Source: a virus. Taken from it: DNA of 44,495 bases. Below the pieces are notes generated by a model. It was not told the DNA's origin. It saw only the letters and a program-made list of their open reading frames with translations, and made no database searches. Numbering within the stretch: the stretch's first letter is position 1; each line of letters opens with the position of its first letter. Location: IMG/VR virus record IMGVR_UViG_3300032516_000056, positions 1 to 44,495 of that record, one strand, 5' to 3'. Below are positions 38,195 to 44,495 of this stretch, piece after piece. Made by a program: the position numbers and the translations under genes.

Positions 38195-38893
38195 TCACCT
38201 CGCAGCGAACAAGAGCATCCCGCTCAGGATAAGCGTCGAGACGAGCATCCCGACGCACTGCAACACTTCCCCCGGGAGATCGTCCGCTGCGGAGAGCTGC
38301 TTCGGCTCCTCCGGCGGCACGAAGTAGATGCCGAACCCCTCACGCCGGAACACCTTGCTCGGGTCTAACCCGCCGAGTCGCGCCGCCGCCTGAACGTATG
38401 CCGAGCCCCATCCGGTGATGACAAGGAACGCCCCTGGCTTGAGCCGCGTGAGCGTGTTCGCCACGTCCGATGCGACGCGGTCGTACCGGGCGCGCGCGTT
38501 GATGTACCCGGCATCGAAGTAGCGGCCCTTGAGCAGCTGGCTCTGTTTGAACAGCGCGGCGAACCCCTCGCAAGCTGCACGGTCGGAGACGCCCGGCGGC
38601 GCCGTCACGCGCGCCTCGCCATTGCGGTCCAGCGCGACCAGTTCTCGCACCCCCTCGCTGATGGCGCGGATGGCATCCTCATCCTCGACGCCCACTGCCA
38701 GCGCCGTCCGCTCGACGAACATCACGGCGAGTAAGTGCGGCTCGAGGCGCCCGGGCATGAACTCGGCTTGGGCGGGGGTAGGGAGGGCCGACTGGCCGAC
38801 GACGTGCGCACCGTCGCAGGGGTCACCAGTCGCGGGCATGTTTGTACCCTGCTCGCTCAATCGAACGCCCTCCCACATCCCGATCTCTTTCAT
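38195..38893 (-). CDS. Hypothetical head-module protein, 232 aa
   Basis: Not recognised. GGAGAGGG lies just before the ATG at 38891-38893. The middle has AAFVERTALAVGVEDED-type folding and VTAPPGVSDRAACEGF, the end has a membrane-like segment (LQCVGMLVSTLILSGMLLF). It includes LLKGRYF, encoded by a 22-base stretch found exactly in an early gene on the other strand. Position between portal and protease suggests a head accessory role. Confidence 0.6.
   Translation of the reverse strand: MKEIGMWEGVRLSEQGTNMPATGDPCDGAHVVGQSALPTPAQAEFMPGRLEPHLLAVMFVERTALAVGVEDEDAIRAISEGVRELVALDRNGEARVTAPPGVSDRAACEGFAALFKQSQLLKGRYFDAGYINARARYDRVASDVANTLTRLKPGAFLVITGWGSAYVQAAARLGGLDPSKVFRREGFGIYFVPPEEPKQLSAADDLPGEVLQCVGMLVSTLILSGMLLFAAR
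38516..38537 (-). repeat. 22-base exact repeat, late copy
   Basis: The reverse complement is identical to 10341-10362. See the early copy. Confidence 0.6.
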
Positions 38894-38944
38894 ACCCTCT
38901 CCACCACGCCGATCCCGTGCGTCGTCCGAAGCGCCTCCACGCCT

Positions 38945-38974
38945 ACGATACTGCACGAGGCAACTGCCTGTCTA
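38945..38974 (-). promoter_or_regulatory. Candidate internal late promoter
   Basis: On the minus strand TAGACA (38969-38974), 18 bases and TATCGT (38945-38950), the same -10 and spacing as the early rightward promoter. The spacer holds the palindrome AGGCA-AC-TGCCT (38958-38969). It would drive the head-module protein, protease and capsid. Confidence 0.4.
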
Positions 38975-38994
38975 ACGTCGTCCGAGTTCCATGA

Positions 38995-41049
38995 TCAGTT
39001 CACCACCGCGGCCGCGATGCAGCGGCAATTGCAGGCGTCCTCTGGCCCGGCCCCTGGCTCCAGCGGGTACAGAAGGCCGTTGGAAAACGGCTCCCCGATG
39101 GTCGTCTGCTCCCCGTCAATCATGTGATTCTCGCGGACCTTGTCATCGCGGGCCGTCAGCCACTCGTGCGTGGTGATGCCAGCCTCGCGCTTCGTCTCCT
39201 CGCGAGCCTCGGAGAAGGACGCCATCGTCTCGGTGCGGGCGACCACCTTGGCCTGCCCGATGTATTCCTCTCGGTGCTTCGCCAGCACCCGCGCCGCCAG
39301 ATCCGTGACGGTCTCGCCCTTCTTGATGCCCTCGGCAAGGGTGTCGCGCATTCGTCCGGCCATCTTGCTCGACGCACCGACGATTTCCACCTTGCGCGCC
39401 TTGATGATTTTCGTCACCGTGGGGTCCAGCAGATCCCATTGAGAGATTCCCGCCTTCGGCTGGATCTCTGCGATGACGCTGCGCCGCCCTGACGTTGCCG
39501 CCTGCCTTGCGCCCGGCTCTGACACGGTCCACGCATGAGCGCCGGCCTCGGAATCCGGTGGCACAAGATCGCCGGCGGCCGACTGCGCGGTGCGACCTGA
39601 CTGCGGCGTGTATGCCTTCACGCGGCGCATGGTCTCGTCGCGCAGCCAATCAACCTGCTTGCGCCAGCTGCCGAGCATGCGCCGCTCTGCGCCGTCAGCG
39701 ATGGTGATCAGCCGGAGCCACTTGCCGGATCGAGTGACCTCTCGCTGCACCTCGGCCGACTGCCCCTGCTGAGGTGCGGGGATGACGGGATCCTCGATTG
39801 GCCCCATGCCTCCCGGCCCAGGGTCCTCTTTCAACCACGGGTATTCGTCGAGGTCGAAGCCGAGCTCCAGCTTGCTGTTGATGGCCTCAAAGGGGACGCG
39901 CATATCGTAGAACGCCTTCGCTGTGCGAGACAGAGACTCGAGGTTCTGGTACAGCGCACGGCACGACGTACGGTCGAACTTCGCGGTGTACCTCTGGCCG
40001 AACCGCTTGAGCAACTGCGTCTGCACCGCCGACTCGATGCGCAGCGCCATCGGGAAGACGGTAAACAGGAAGACGTACTCAAGCTGTGATCCCATGTTCG
40101 CGTAGTTGGCATATTCGAGAATGCCCTGCAGGGCGGGGACCGAGCCGAGCGTGCCCGCGATGTTCTCGCGGTTGAGGCGGGAGAGCTTGTCGAAGTCCAT
40201 GTCTCGCTGCGTCGCTCCCACCCTCGCCACCTTCATCCCGGGGTGCAGCACCAGCGTCGAGTGCTCGTCCTCGTCGGCGAAGTTTTCGTCGAGGTCCTTC
40301 TTCATGCGAGTTTCGGCCTCGGGTCCGATCAGTCCAGAGCCCTCCATCGACTGCTCGATGACTGTGCCGGGGCCTCCGCGCTTGAGCAGCCGGATATTGG
40401 TCAGGGCGGCCATGTGCGCCGAGTCCAGGTCGCCGGCGATGGCTTCGATTTCGGACATACCCCATACGGTGTCGTAGGGGTTGTCCATCTTGATGTGCAC
40501 CGTCTCGCCGTGCGTGAGGTTCTTGGACGAGCCGCGCGTGCGCAGCGTGTAGCCCATGTGCCTGCCCGTCCCCATGTCGTACCACGGCGTCACTCGCGGC
40601 ATCGGAAGCGAGACCAGGTATCGCGGGAACTCCTCTGGCCCCCCCGATGACAGCCGGGCGAGACCATCGTGCATCCACACCGCGTTGCCGAACAGGTAGA
40701 GGTCCATCGATGTTCGCGCCCACAGCTCCCGGCCGCTGGTGTTTTCGTTGGGGTAGATGAAGGTCTGCATCAGCGCGTCTGTGTCGGGCAGCGCGTCGTT
40801 GGATCCCTCCGGTACGAGTTGGAACGGGATGGAGGCGAGGATGTCGGACAGCACGCGGACGCCGCGGTGCAGCGTGCCGTTCTGCTTGTACGGCTGCGTC
40901 ACCTTGTGCTCGTCGGACATGATGCCCGGAACGTCGGCGCCGCGGTCGAACCAGCGCGGGTCGTAGCTTTGAGCGGTGCGCCCTGCTGCGCTGCGGTATC
41001 CTGCCGCCAGCTCCCCTATCGCTTTGCCGATCCCGCGCATGATCTTCAT
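38995..41049 (-). CDS. Portal-MuF minor head fusion protein
   Basis: 684 aa. Residues 1 to about 430 form the portal: QNGTLHRGVRVLSDILASIPF, WARTSMDLYLFGNAVW, HGETVHIKMDNPYDTVWG, TLGSVPALQGILEYANYANM. Residues about 450-684 form the MuF-type minor head part: MAGRMRDTLAEGIKKGET, ARTETMASFSEAREETK, and HEWLTARDDKVRENHM then CNCRCIAA. The two are often separate genes. The portal is the DNA channel; MuF joins in early head assembly. Start overlaps terminase stop (ATGA, 41046-41049). Confidence 0.92.
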   Translation of the reverse strand: MKIMRGIGKAIGELAAGYRSAAGRTAQSYDPRWFDRGADVPGIMSDEHKVTQPYKQNGTLHRGVRVLSDILASIPFQLVPEGSNDALPDTDALMQTFIYPNENTSGRELWARTSMDLYLFGNAVWMHDGLARLSSGGPEEFPRYLVSLPMPRVTPWYDMGTGRHMGYTLRTRGSSKNLTHGETVHIKMDNPYDTVWGMSEIEAIAGDLDSAHMAALTNIRLLKRGGPGTVIEQSMEGSGLIGPEAETRMKKDLDENFADEDEHSTLVLHPGMKVARVGATQRDMDFDKLSRLNRENIAGTLGSVPALQGILEYANYANMGSQLEYVFLFTVFPMALRIESAVQTQLLKRFGQRYTAKFDRTSCRALYQNLESLSRTAKAFYDMRVPFEAINSKLELGFDLDEYPWLKEDPGPGGMGPIEDPVIPAPQQGQSAEVQREVTRSGKWLRLITIADGAERRMLGSWRKQVDWLRDETMRRVKAYTPQSGRTAQSAAGDLVPPDSEAGAHAWTVSEPGARQAATSGRRSVIAEIQPKAGISQWDLLDPTVTKIIKARKVEIVGASSKMAGRMRDTLAEGIKKGETVTDLAARVLAKHREEYIGQAKVVARTETMASFSEAREETKREAGITTHEWLTARDDKVRENHMIDGEQTTIGEPFSNGLLYPLEPGAGPEDACNCRCIAAAVVN

Positions 41050-42299
41050 CCGCTCACCCTCATCCTCTGGAGCCTGCCCGAGAACCGCTGAGCGATCGTG
41101 CGGCAGGCGTTGCCGATGACCAGCGCCATGACCGTATCATCGTGACTGCCCTGAGGCGCCTTGTAGACGTAGTTGCCGGAGGGCGTGCGGGTGCGGCGGA
41201 AGGACTTGATCTCGGCCTGCAGCGGCGGGAGAGGAGCGAGGCGCATGCGGCCGAACTCGATGTCACCGGCCGTGTCCACGACCGCCTGGTGCTTCGACTG
41301 GCTGGTTGTCGTCCACGGGTAGACCTTGACGCCCATCTTACGGAGCCACTGATACACGGGGCGCCCCGGTCCGTTGATCTCGATGGCGCACACCGCATCG
41401 TTCCACGCCTTCGACAGATCGGCGGCGATCTGCGCCACAGCCGGGTACTCCATCCTGCGGAATCGGCGCATAAAGGTGACGTCTCGCGTCGAGCCGTCCG
41501 CGGTGATCGGCAGCATGACCGTGTAGTCGGTGGTCTCCGCGAGGTCGATGCCGATGATGTACTTCATGCCCTCGACCGGCGCCGGGTTCGACGCGAGCGA
41601 CGTGGCGGCGTCCACGTTGGCGAAGACCGCAAGCTCCGACTCCAGCCACTCGGCTTCCCAGATCGACTTGAACTGCCACGACGGCGCGTGAGTGCGCTCG
41701 TCCTCGATCATCTCCTTGAAGGCGCGACCTGCTGCTGTCTTGCCGCCGCCCAGGGCGAGGTACTTGTCCATCCACGTCCACTTGTAGAAGCCCCAGTCGC
41801 TTTGAGGGTCGGCGGCGATGTCGCACAGACGCTTGAACTCGCCCTCGATGTCGCCGGTGTTGCCGATGAGCCGCACGGGGCCCATGGTCGATGAGCGACG
41901 GGCGCGCAGGACGCCCCACGCTGCCGTGGTCAGCTCATGCGCCTCGTCGCAGACGAGCGATCGGATGGAGGGGCCTGACAGGTTCTCCGGCTTCTCCCAC
42001 GACACGAACTGAATGGTGGAGCCGTTGATCAGGCGGATGCTCCGGTTGCCGCTCGACGTGATGGGCGTGCCCAGCAGGAGGCCGCTGCGCTGCGCTCCCG
42101 CCTTGATGGTGCTGAACCCGGGCATGACCTGCTTGTAGGTCGGCGCCGCCCACCAGTGCAGACCACGCAGGGCGAGAGCGATGGCGATGCTCCAGCACGC
42201 GACGCTGCGGGTCTTGCCGAGCTGCGGGGCGCTAAGAGTCACCACCCTCCTCCTGCGGTCCTCGGCCAGCCGGCGCTGGTACGGTCGGAGCCCCAGCAT
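41046..42299 (-). CDS. Terminase large subunit
   Basis: 417 aa from the ATG at 42297-42299. LRPYQRR at the start, a deviant Walker A SAPQLGKT at 23-30, Walker B SLVCDEAHEL and the nuclease IGIDLAETTDYT are in order. It cuts and packages the DNA. The frame also runs to an ATG at 42357-42359, but that piece reads the acidic tail of the small subunit in another frame. Starts GTG near 42308 and 42314 are alternatives. It overlaps the small subunit by about 68 bases. Confidence 0.9.
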   Translation of the reverse strand: MLGLRPYQRRLAEDRRRRVVTLSAPQLGKTRSVACWSIAIALALRGLHWWAAPTYKQVMPGFSTIKAGAQRSGLLLGTPITSSGNRSIRLINGSTIQFVSWEKPENLSGPSIRSLVCDEAHELTTAAWGVLRARRSSTMGPVRLIGNTGDIEGEFKRLCDIAADPQSDWGFYKWTWMDKYLALGGGKTAAGRAFKEMIEDERTHAPSWQFKSIWEAEWLESELAVFANVDAATSLASNPAPVEGMKYIIGIDLAETTDYTVMLPITADGSTRDVTFMRRFRRMEYPAVAQIAADLSKAWNDAVCAIEINGPGRPVYQWLRKMGVKVYPWTTTSQSKHQAVVDTAGDIEFGRMRLAPLPPLQAEIKSFRRTRTPSGNYVYKAPQGSHDDTVMALVIGNACRTIAQRFSGRLQRMRVSG

Positions 42300-42876
42300 C
42301 CTCACCGCCACCGTTCTCGGTTCCGGCGGACTCGCTGTCGTCGTCGGTTGGGGCATCATCGGGGAACGTCACCACGTAGGTGTCGGCGGCGTGGTCGGCC
42401 GACGGGCCAGTCGGGACTTGCAGCATGCGCCACTGGTCGTACTCAAGCCGTCGAAGGCGGTCGATGAGCGATTCGATGATCTCGGTATACGGTCGGATCT
42501 GCACGCGGCGATTCGCGCCGGTGCCGGTCGCAGAGATGACCTGCCCGCCGCCGGGCGTTTGCTGCTGGAGCTTCGTGGTGCGGGCAATGTAGGCGCGAAC
42601 GAGGCGGATCTCGTGCTCGAGATCCCCGATGGTCGCGTCTCGGTAGTCTTCGGACATCCCTTCGAGGATGAGGTACTTCGCGTAGATGCCCGTGGAGGGA
42701 GGGTGGCCGCCGTTCTCGGGTGAGCCATGCGGTGTGATCTGCTTTCCGCCCCCGTGCATCCGGCACCGCGTGGCGCCTCCGTGCAGCGGGTATGCCTGGC
42801 ACGTCGTGGCCCCAGAGCGTGATGCTCGCGTCTTCGCTCCGCAACGTGCCCGAGGCTTGCTTCCCTGTGTCGCAAT
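42232..42876 (-). CDS. Terminase small subunit, apparent ATT start
   Basis: 214 aa from ATT at 42874-42876. From there: ATQGSKPRARCGAKTR, SGATTCQAYPLHGG, ATRCRMHGGGKQ, the C...C...CxxH zinc-like head of this terminase family. No ATG, GTG or TTG occurs in frame between the upstream TGA (42886-42888) and the ATG at 42759, which is already inside the motif; a single CTG is too late. GAGG lies seven bases before the ATT. Later: RDATIGDLEHEIRLVRAYI, then an acidic, Gly/Pro-rich tail. It binds the packaging site and works with the large subunit. Confidence 0.8.
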   Translation of the reverse strand: MATQGSKPRARCGAKTRASRSGATTCQAYPLHGGATRCRMHGGGKQITPHGSPENGGHPPSTGIYAKYLILEGMSEDYRDATIGDLEHEIRLVRAYIARTTKLQQQTPGGGQVISATGTGANRRVQIRPYTEIIESLIDRLRRLEYDQWRMLQVPTGPSADHAADTYVVTFPDDAPTDDDSESAGTENGGGEDAGAPTVPAPAGRGPQEEGGDS

Positions 42877-42920
42877 CGCCGGACCTCAGCTCCGCATGAG
42901 TCCATCCCCGAGCCAGCGTG

Positions 42921-42982
42921 CTAACTCGTTGCGAACCTACGCCGCAGCGGTCGCGGTGTCAAGCGGTAGGTGTATGGGAGAT
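42921..42982 (-). promoter_or_regulatory. Late promoter region with split box copy 3
   Basis: On the minus strand TTGACA (42957-42962), a 17-base spacer and TAGGTT (42934-42939) lie about 60 bases before the terminase start. On the plus strand TAACTCGTTGCGAA (42922-42935) and TATGGGAGAT (42973-42982) match the two parts of the 25-base boxes at 9.35-9.45 kb but are separated by 37 bases. Confidence 0.55.
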
Positions 42983-43023
42983 CGCGCGACGATGCGAACC
43001 CTCACGCGCTCGCGCGGTGGTCC

Positions 43024-43755
43024 CTACGCTTTTCCTTCCCTCTCATTCCGTTGCAGCTCAGCAAGTTGCAGCAATCGAGCGTCGGTTTCCCATGGTCGTC
43101 CGGGCAGGATGCGGGTCGGTGATGCGAGGGTGCTCTTTTTTTCGATGAGCAGGAAGCCAGTCGGTGCGCAGAGCATGATTGCCGGTATTACGAAGCGGCT
43201 GCCATAACCCCAGTTCTTGATCTCGCCATTGAGCAGGAAGCCGTGCCGGCTGGTGAACCCGACGTAGTGAACCTCGTGCAGGTCCTGAGGGTCGGTGGCG
43301 ACCACGAGCATGAAGAACTCTGCCCGCAGTTCGTTCATCTTCGTGATGTAGAGGTACGGGTTCTCCGGATGAGTGTTCAACTTCACCTGGCAGACGTAAC
43401 CTCGGATGATGAGATCTTCAACGCCTCCGTCTCCTCTCAGGCCGAGGGCGCCCGCAACCGCGCCCTCGCCGTAGTACCTCGACACGGCGTACTCGGCGAC
43501 CAGCCCACGGAAGTTCATTTCGAGATCGCTCTGCCGCTGGTCCACCCGCGCGTTCTTTACCCTACCGACCTTGCGGTCGTTTCTACCTCGGGCCTCCTTC
43601 AGGAAACCCGCAAGCTCCTCGGTGGTAAAGACCACCACCGCAGCAGTCGTCTCGGTGCCCTGCGCGTCGTCGGGCGGCGGCGCAGGTCCGGACGTTCGGG
43701 TTGCCTCGCGGGTCCCGCGTCCCGATCCCAGTCCCGCGCCGCCGCGTCTTGTCAT
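43024..43755 (-). CDS. PD-(D/E)XK nuclease-like protein
   Basis: 243 aa. After a disordered N-terminus of about 45 residues come NFRGLVAEYAVSRYYG with Glu88, GLRGDGGVEDLIIRG with Asp109/Asp114 and VCQVKLN with Gln123/Lys125, the order of phage PD-(D/E)XK folds. It lies just upstream of the terminase promoter region. It may cut host DNA or process ends. Start overlaps the previous stop (ATGA, 43752-43755). Confidence 0.75.
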   Translation of the reverse strand: MTRRGGAGLGSGRGTREATRTSGPAPPPDDAQGTETTAAVVVFTTEELAGFLKEARGRNDRKVGRVKNARVDQRQSDLEMNFRGLVAEYAVSRYYGEGAVAGALGLRGDGGVEDLIIRGYVCQVKLNTHPENPYLYITKMNELRAEFFMLVVATDPQDLHEVHYVGFTSRHGFLLNGEIKNWGYGSRFVIPAIMLCAPTGFLLIEKKSTLASPTRILPGRPWETDARLLQLAELQRNEREGKA

Positions 43756-43961
43756 CTGCGATCCTGCGCTTCGTTGTGCGGGTTCAGACCGGGGCTCGGA
43801 ACCGCCCCGTTGTTCTCGATGACCGCCCACGACAGGACGCCTGCCCCTTCGACGCGCAGACGGAATCGAATCTCACCGTCTGGCAGCTCCGGGTGCTCGG
43901 TCACTCGCAGAATGGCCTGCACCGCGTCGGCTATCGCCCGCTTCTGCCTGATACTGAACAT
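43752..43961 (-). CDS. Small conserved phage protein, 69 aa
   Basis: MFSIRQKRAIADAVQAILRV then HPELPDGEIRFRLRVEGA and VIENNGAVPSPGLNPHNE, a pattern I know from unnamed phage proteins. AAAGGAGAG precedes the start at 43961. It begins inside the zinc-ribbon gene's end. Function unknown. Confidence 0.75.
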   Translation of the reverse strand: MFSIRQKRAIADAVQAILRVTEHPELPDGEIRFRLRVEGAGVLSWAVIENNGAVPSPGLNPHNEAQDRR

Positions 43962-44359
43962 CGCTCGCTCTCCTTTCCGGCTCTCGCCTTGCACAGCTCC
44001 ACGACCCGCTCGCACGTTGCCTGATCGAACATGCCGATGTGGGTCTGAGTGAACAGGATGCCCAGGGCCCCGGCCAGCCACTCGTAGGCTTTCATGCGCG
44101 CCGGCGGCGGCTTGCCTTTCCACAGCACGTCGAAGGCGGCGTGTGCTTCGATGCGCGCCTTCTTCAGGGGCTCGTTGGCTGGTGTGCCCAGGGGCCGTCC
44201 GTCAGGGTGGCAGCCCACCGTCGCGGTGCACGTCGGATAACCGCTGCACCCGTAGAACAGACCGTACCGGGAGTCTCTTCGCCGCATGGAGCCACCGCAG
44301 TATGGGCACGCCATCTTGACCGGGGGAAGAATCCCCGCCTTCACAGCTCGCGCCTTCAT
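43931..44359 (-). CDS. Zinc-ribbon DUF3268-like protein
   Basis: 142 aa. MACPYCGGSMRRRDSRYGLF and FYGCSGYPTCTATVGCH form a topoisomerase-type C4 ribbon. DGRPLGTPANEPLKKARIEAHAAFD and a helical end follow, as in DUF3268 proteins. Start ATG at 44357-44359 has GGGAG upstream and overlaps the upstream stop (ATGA). It may bind DNA. Confidence 0.8.
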   Translation of the reverse strand: MKARAVKAGILPPVKMACPYCGGSMRRRDSRYGLFYGCSGYPTCTATVGCHPDGRPLGTPANEPLKKARIEAHAAFDVLWKGKPPPARMKAYEWLAGALGILFTQTHIGMFDQATCERVVELCKARAGKESERCSVSGRSGR

Positions 44360-44495
44360 CGCCCGTCTCCCGGAAACTCCCTCACGCGCAGATCCTTGGG
44401 CCACTCGGCCATGTCGCCGCCCTTGCGGTCCTCCGTCGTCCACTGGATGATGCCGGGCCGTCCGTCTGGATCTGGCTCCCTGACGTTCGCCCCGA
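44356..44495 (-). CDS. C-terminal fragment of a Gp37/Gp68-like (DUF5131) protein
   Basis: Cut by the window edge; about 46 codons remain. They read NVREPDPDGRPGIIQWTT, then EDRKGGDMAEWPKDLRVREF, a family ending I recognise from phage Gp37/Gp68 (DUF5131) proteins, radical-SAM-like in fold. The stop overlaps the next start. Function unknown. Confidence 0.6.
   Translation of the reverse strand, partial: GANVREPDPDGRPGIIQWTTEDRKGGDMAEWPKDLRVREFPGDGR

Noticed and set aside
1-44495. Circular join across the window ends
   Set aside because: Joining the ends continues the right-hand fragment into a plausible open frame, but the residues do not match its expected family pattern, so I treat it as a cut window.
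1-44495. tRNA genes, CRISPR arrays, integrase or lysogeny repressor
   Set aside because: Nothing in the sequence supports any of these; the RHH protein is the only likely regulator.

Overview
The window is part of the genome of a tailed double-stranded DNA phage with a long non-contractile tail (siphovirus-like). Evidence is an HK97-type head module, a tape measure protein, a tail-chaperone pair joined by an apparent -1 frameshift, a terminase, and lysis genes. The DNA is strongly GC-rich, most starts have good Shine-Dalgarno sequences, and a spanin-like gene plus a Tat-type export signal point to a GC-rich Gram-negative-type host. No integrase, phage repressor, tRNA, CRISPR array or insertion sequence was recognised.

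There are three transcription blocks. Block 1 (about 9.2 kb down to base 1, minus strand) is an early metabolic and replication operon: a Cas4/RecB-like exonuclease, a probable annealing protein, a replication initiator, a helicase-loader-like gene, a ParB-like protein, then a 7-deazaguanine DNA-modification cassette (DpdA-like transglycosylase, class V PLP aminotransferase, QueC, QueD, QueE, and a phosphoribosyltransferase-FolE fusion). Block 2 (9.5-15.2 kb, plus strand) holds small early genes, including a RadC/JAB protein, three small zinc-ribbon-like proteins, a DUF932 protein, a coiled-coil protein and a ribbon-helix-helix protein. Block 3 (44.5 down to 15.4 kb, minus strand) is the late operon: a Gp37/Gp68-like fragment, a zinc-ribbon protein, a nuclease, terminase, a portal-MuF fusion, protease, capsid, a surface-glycosylation-like trio, head-tail connectors, tail genes, tape measure, tail tip and fibres, exported proteins, endolysin, holins, a DNA methyltransferase and a spanin-like protein. 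Blocks 1 and 2 diverge from a promoter region at 9.3-9.5 kb; blocks 2 and 3 converge at 15.2-15.4 kb.

The most interesting system is the modification cassette. FolE, QueD, QueE and QueC make preQ0 from GTP, and DpdA would exchange it for guanine in phage DNA. A class V aminotransferase sits between queC and dpdA with overlapping reading frames. It matches none of the tailoring enzymes I know for 7-deazaguanine DNA, so it could mean a new modified base. The phosphoribosyltransferase fused to FolE could recycle the guanine released by DpdA, closing a loop back to GTP.

Other points: the small terminase gene seems to start at a rare ATT codon; a 25-bp box is repeated at the divergent promoter region and reappears, split, at the late promoter; palindromes lie in the spacers of predicted promoters; most neighbouring genes overlap by 1-4 bases (ATGA/TGATG), implying translational coupling.
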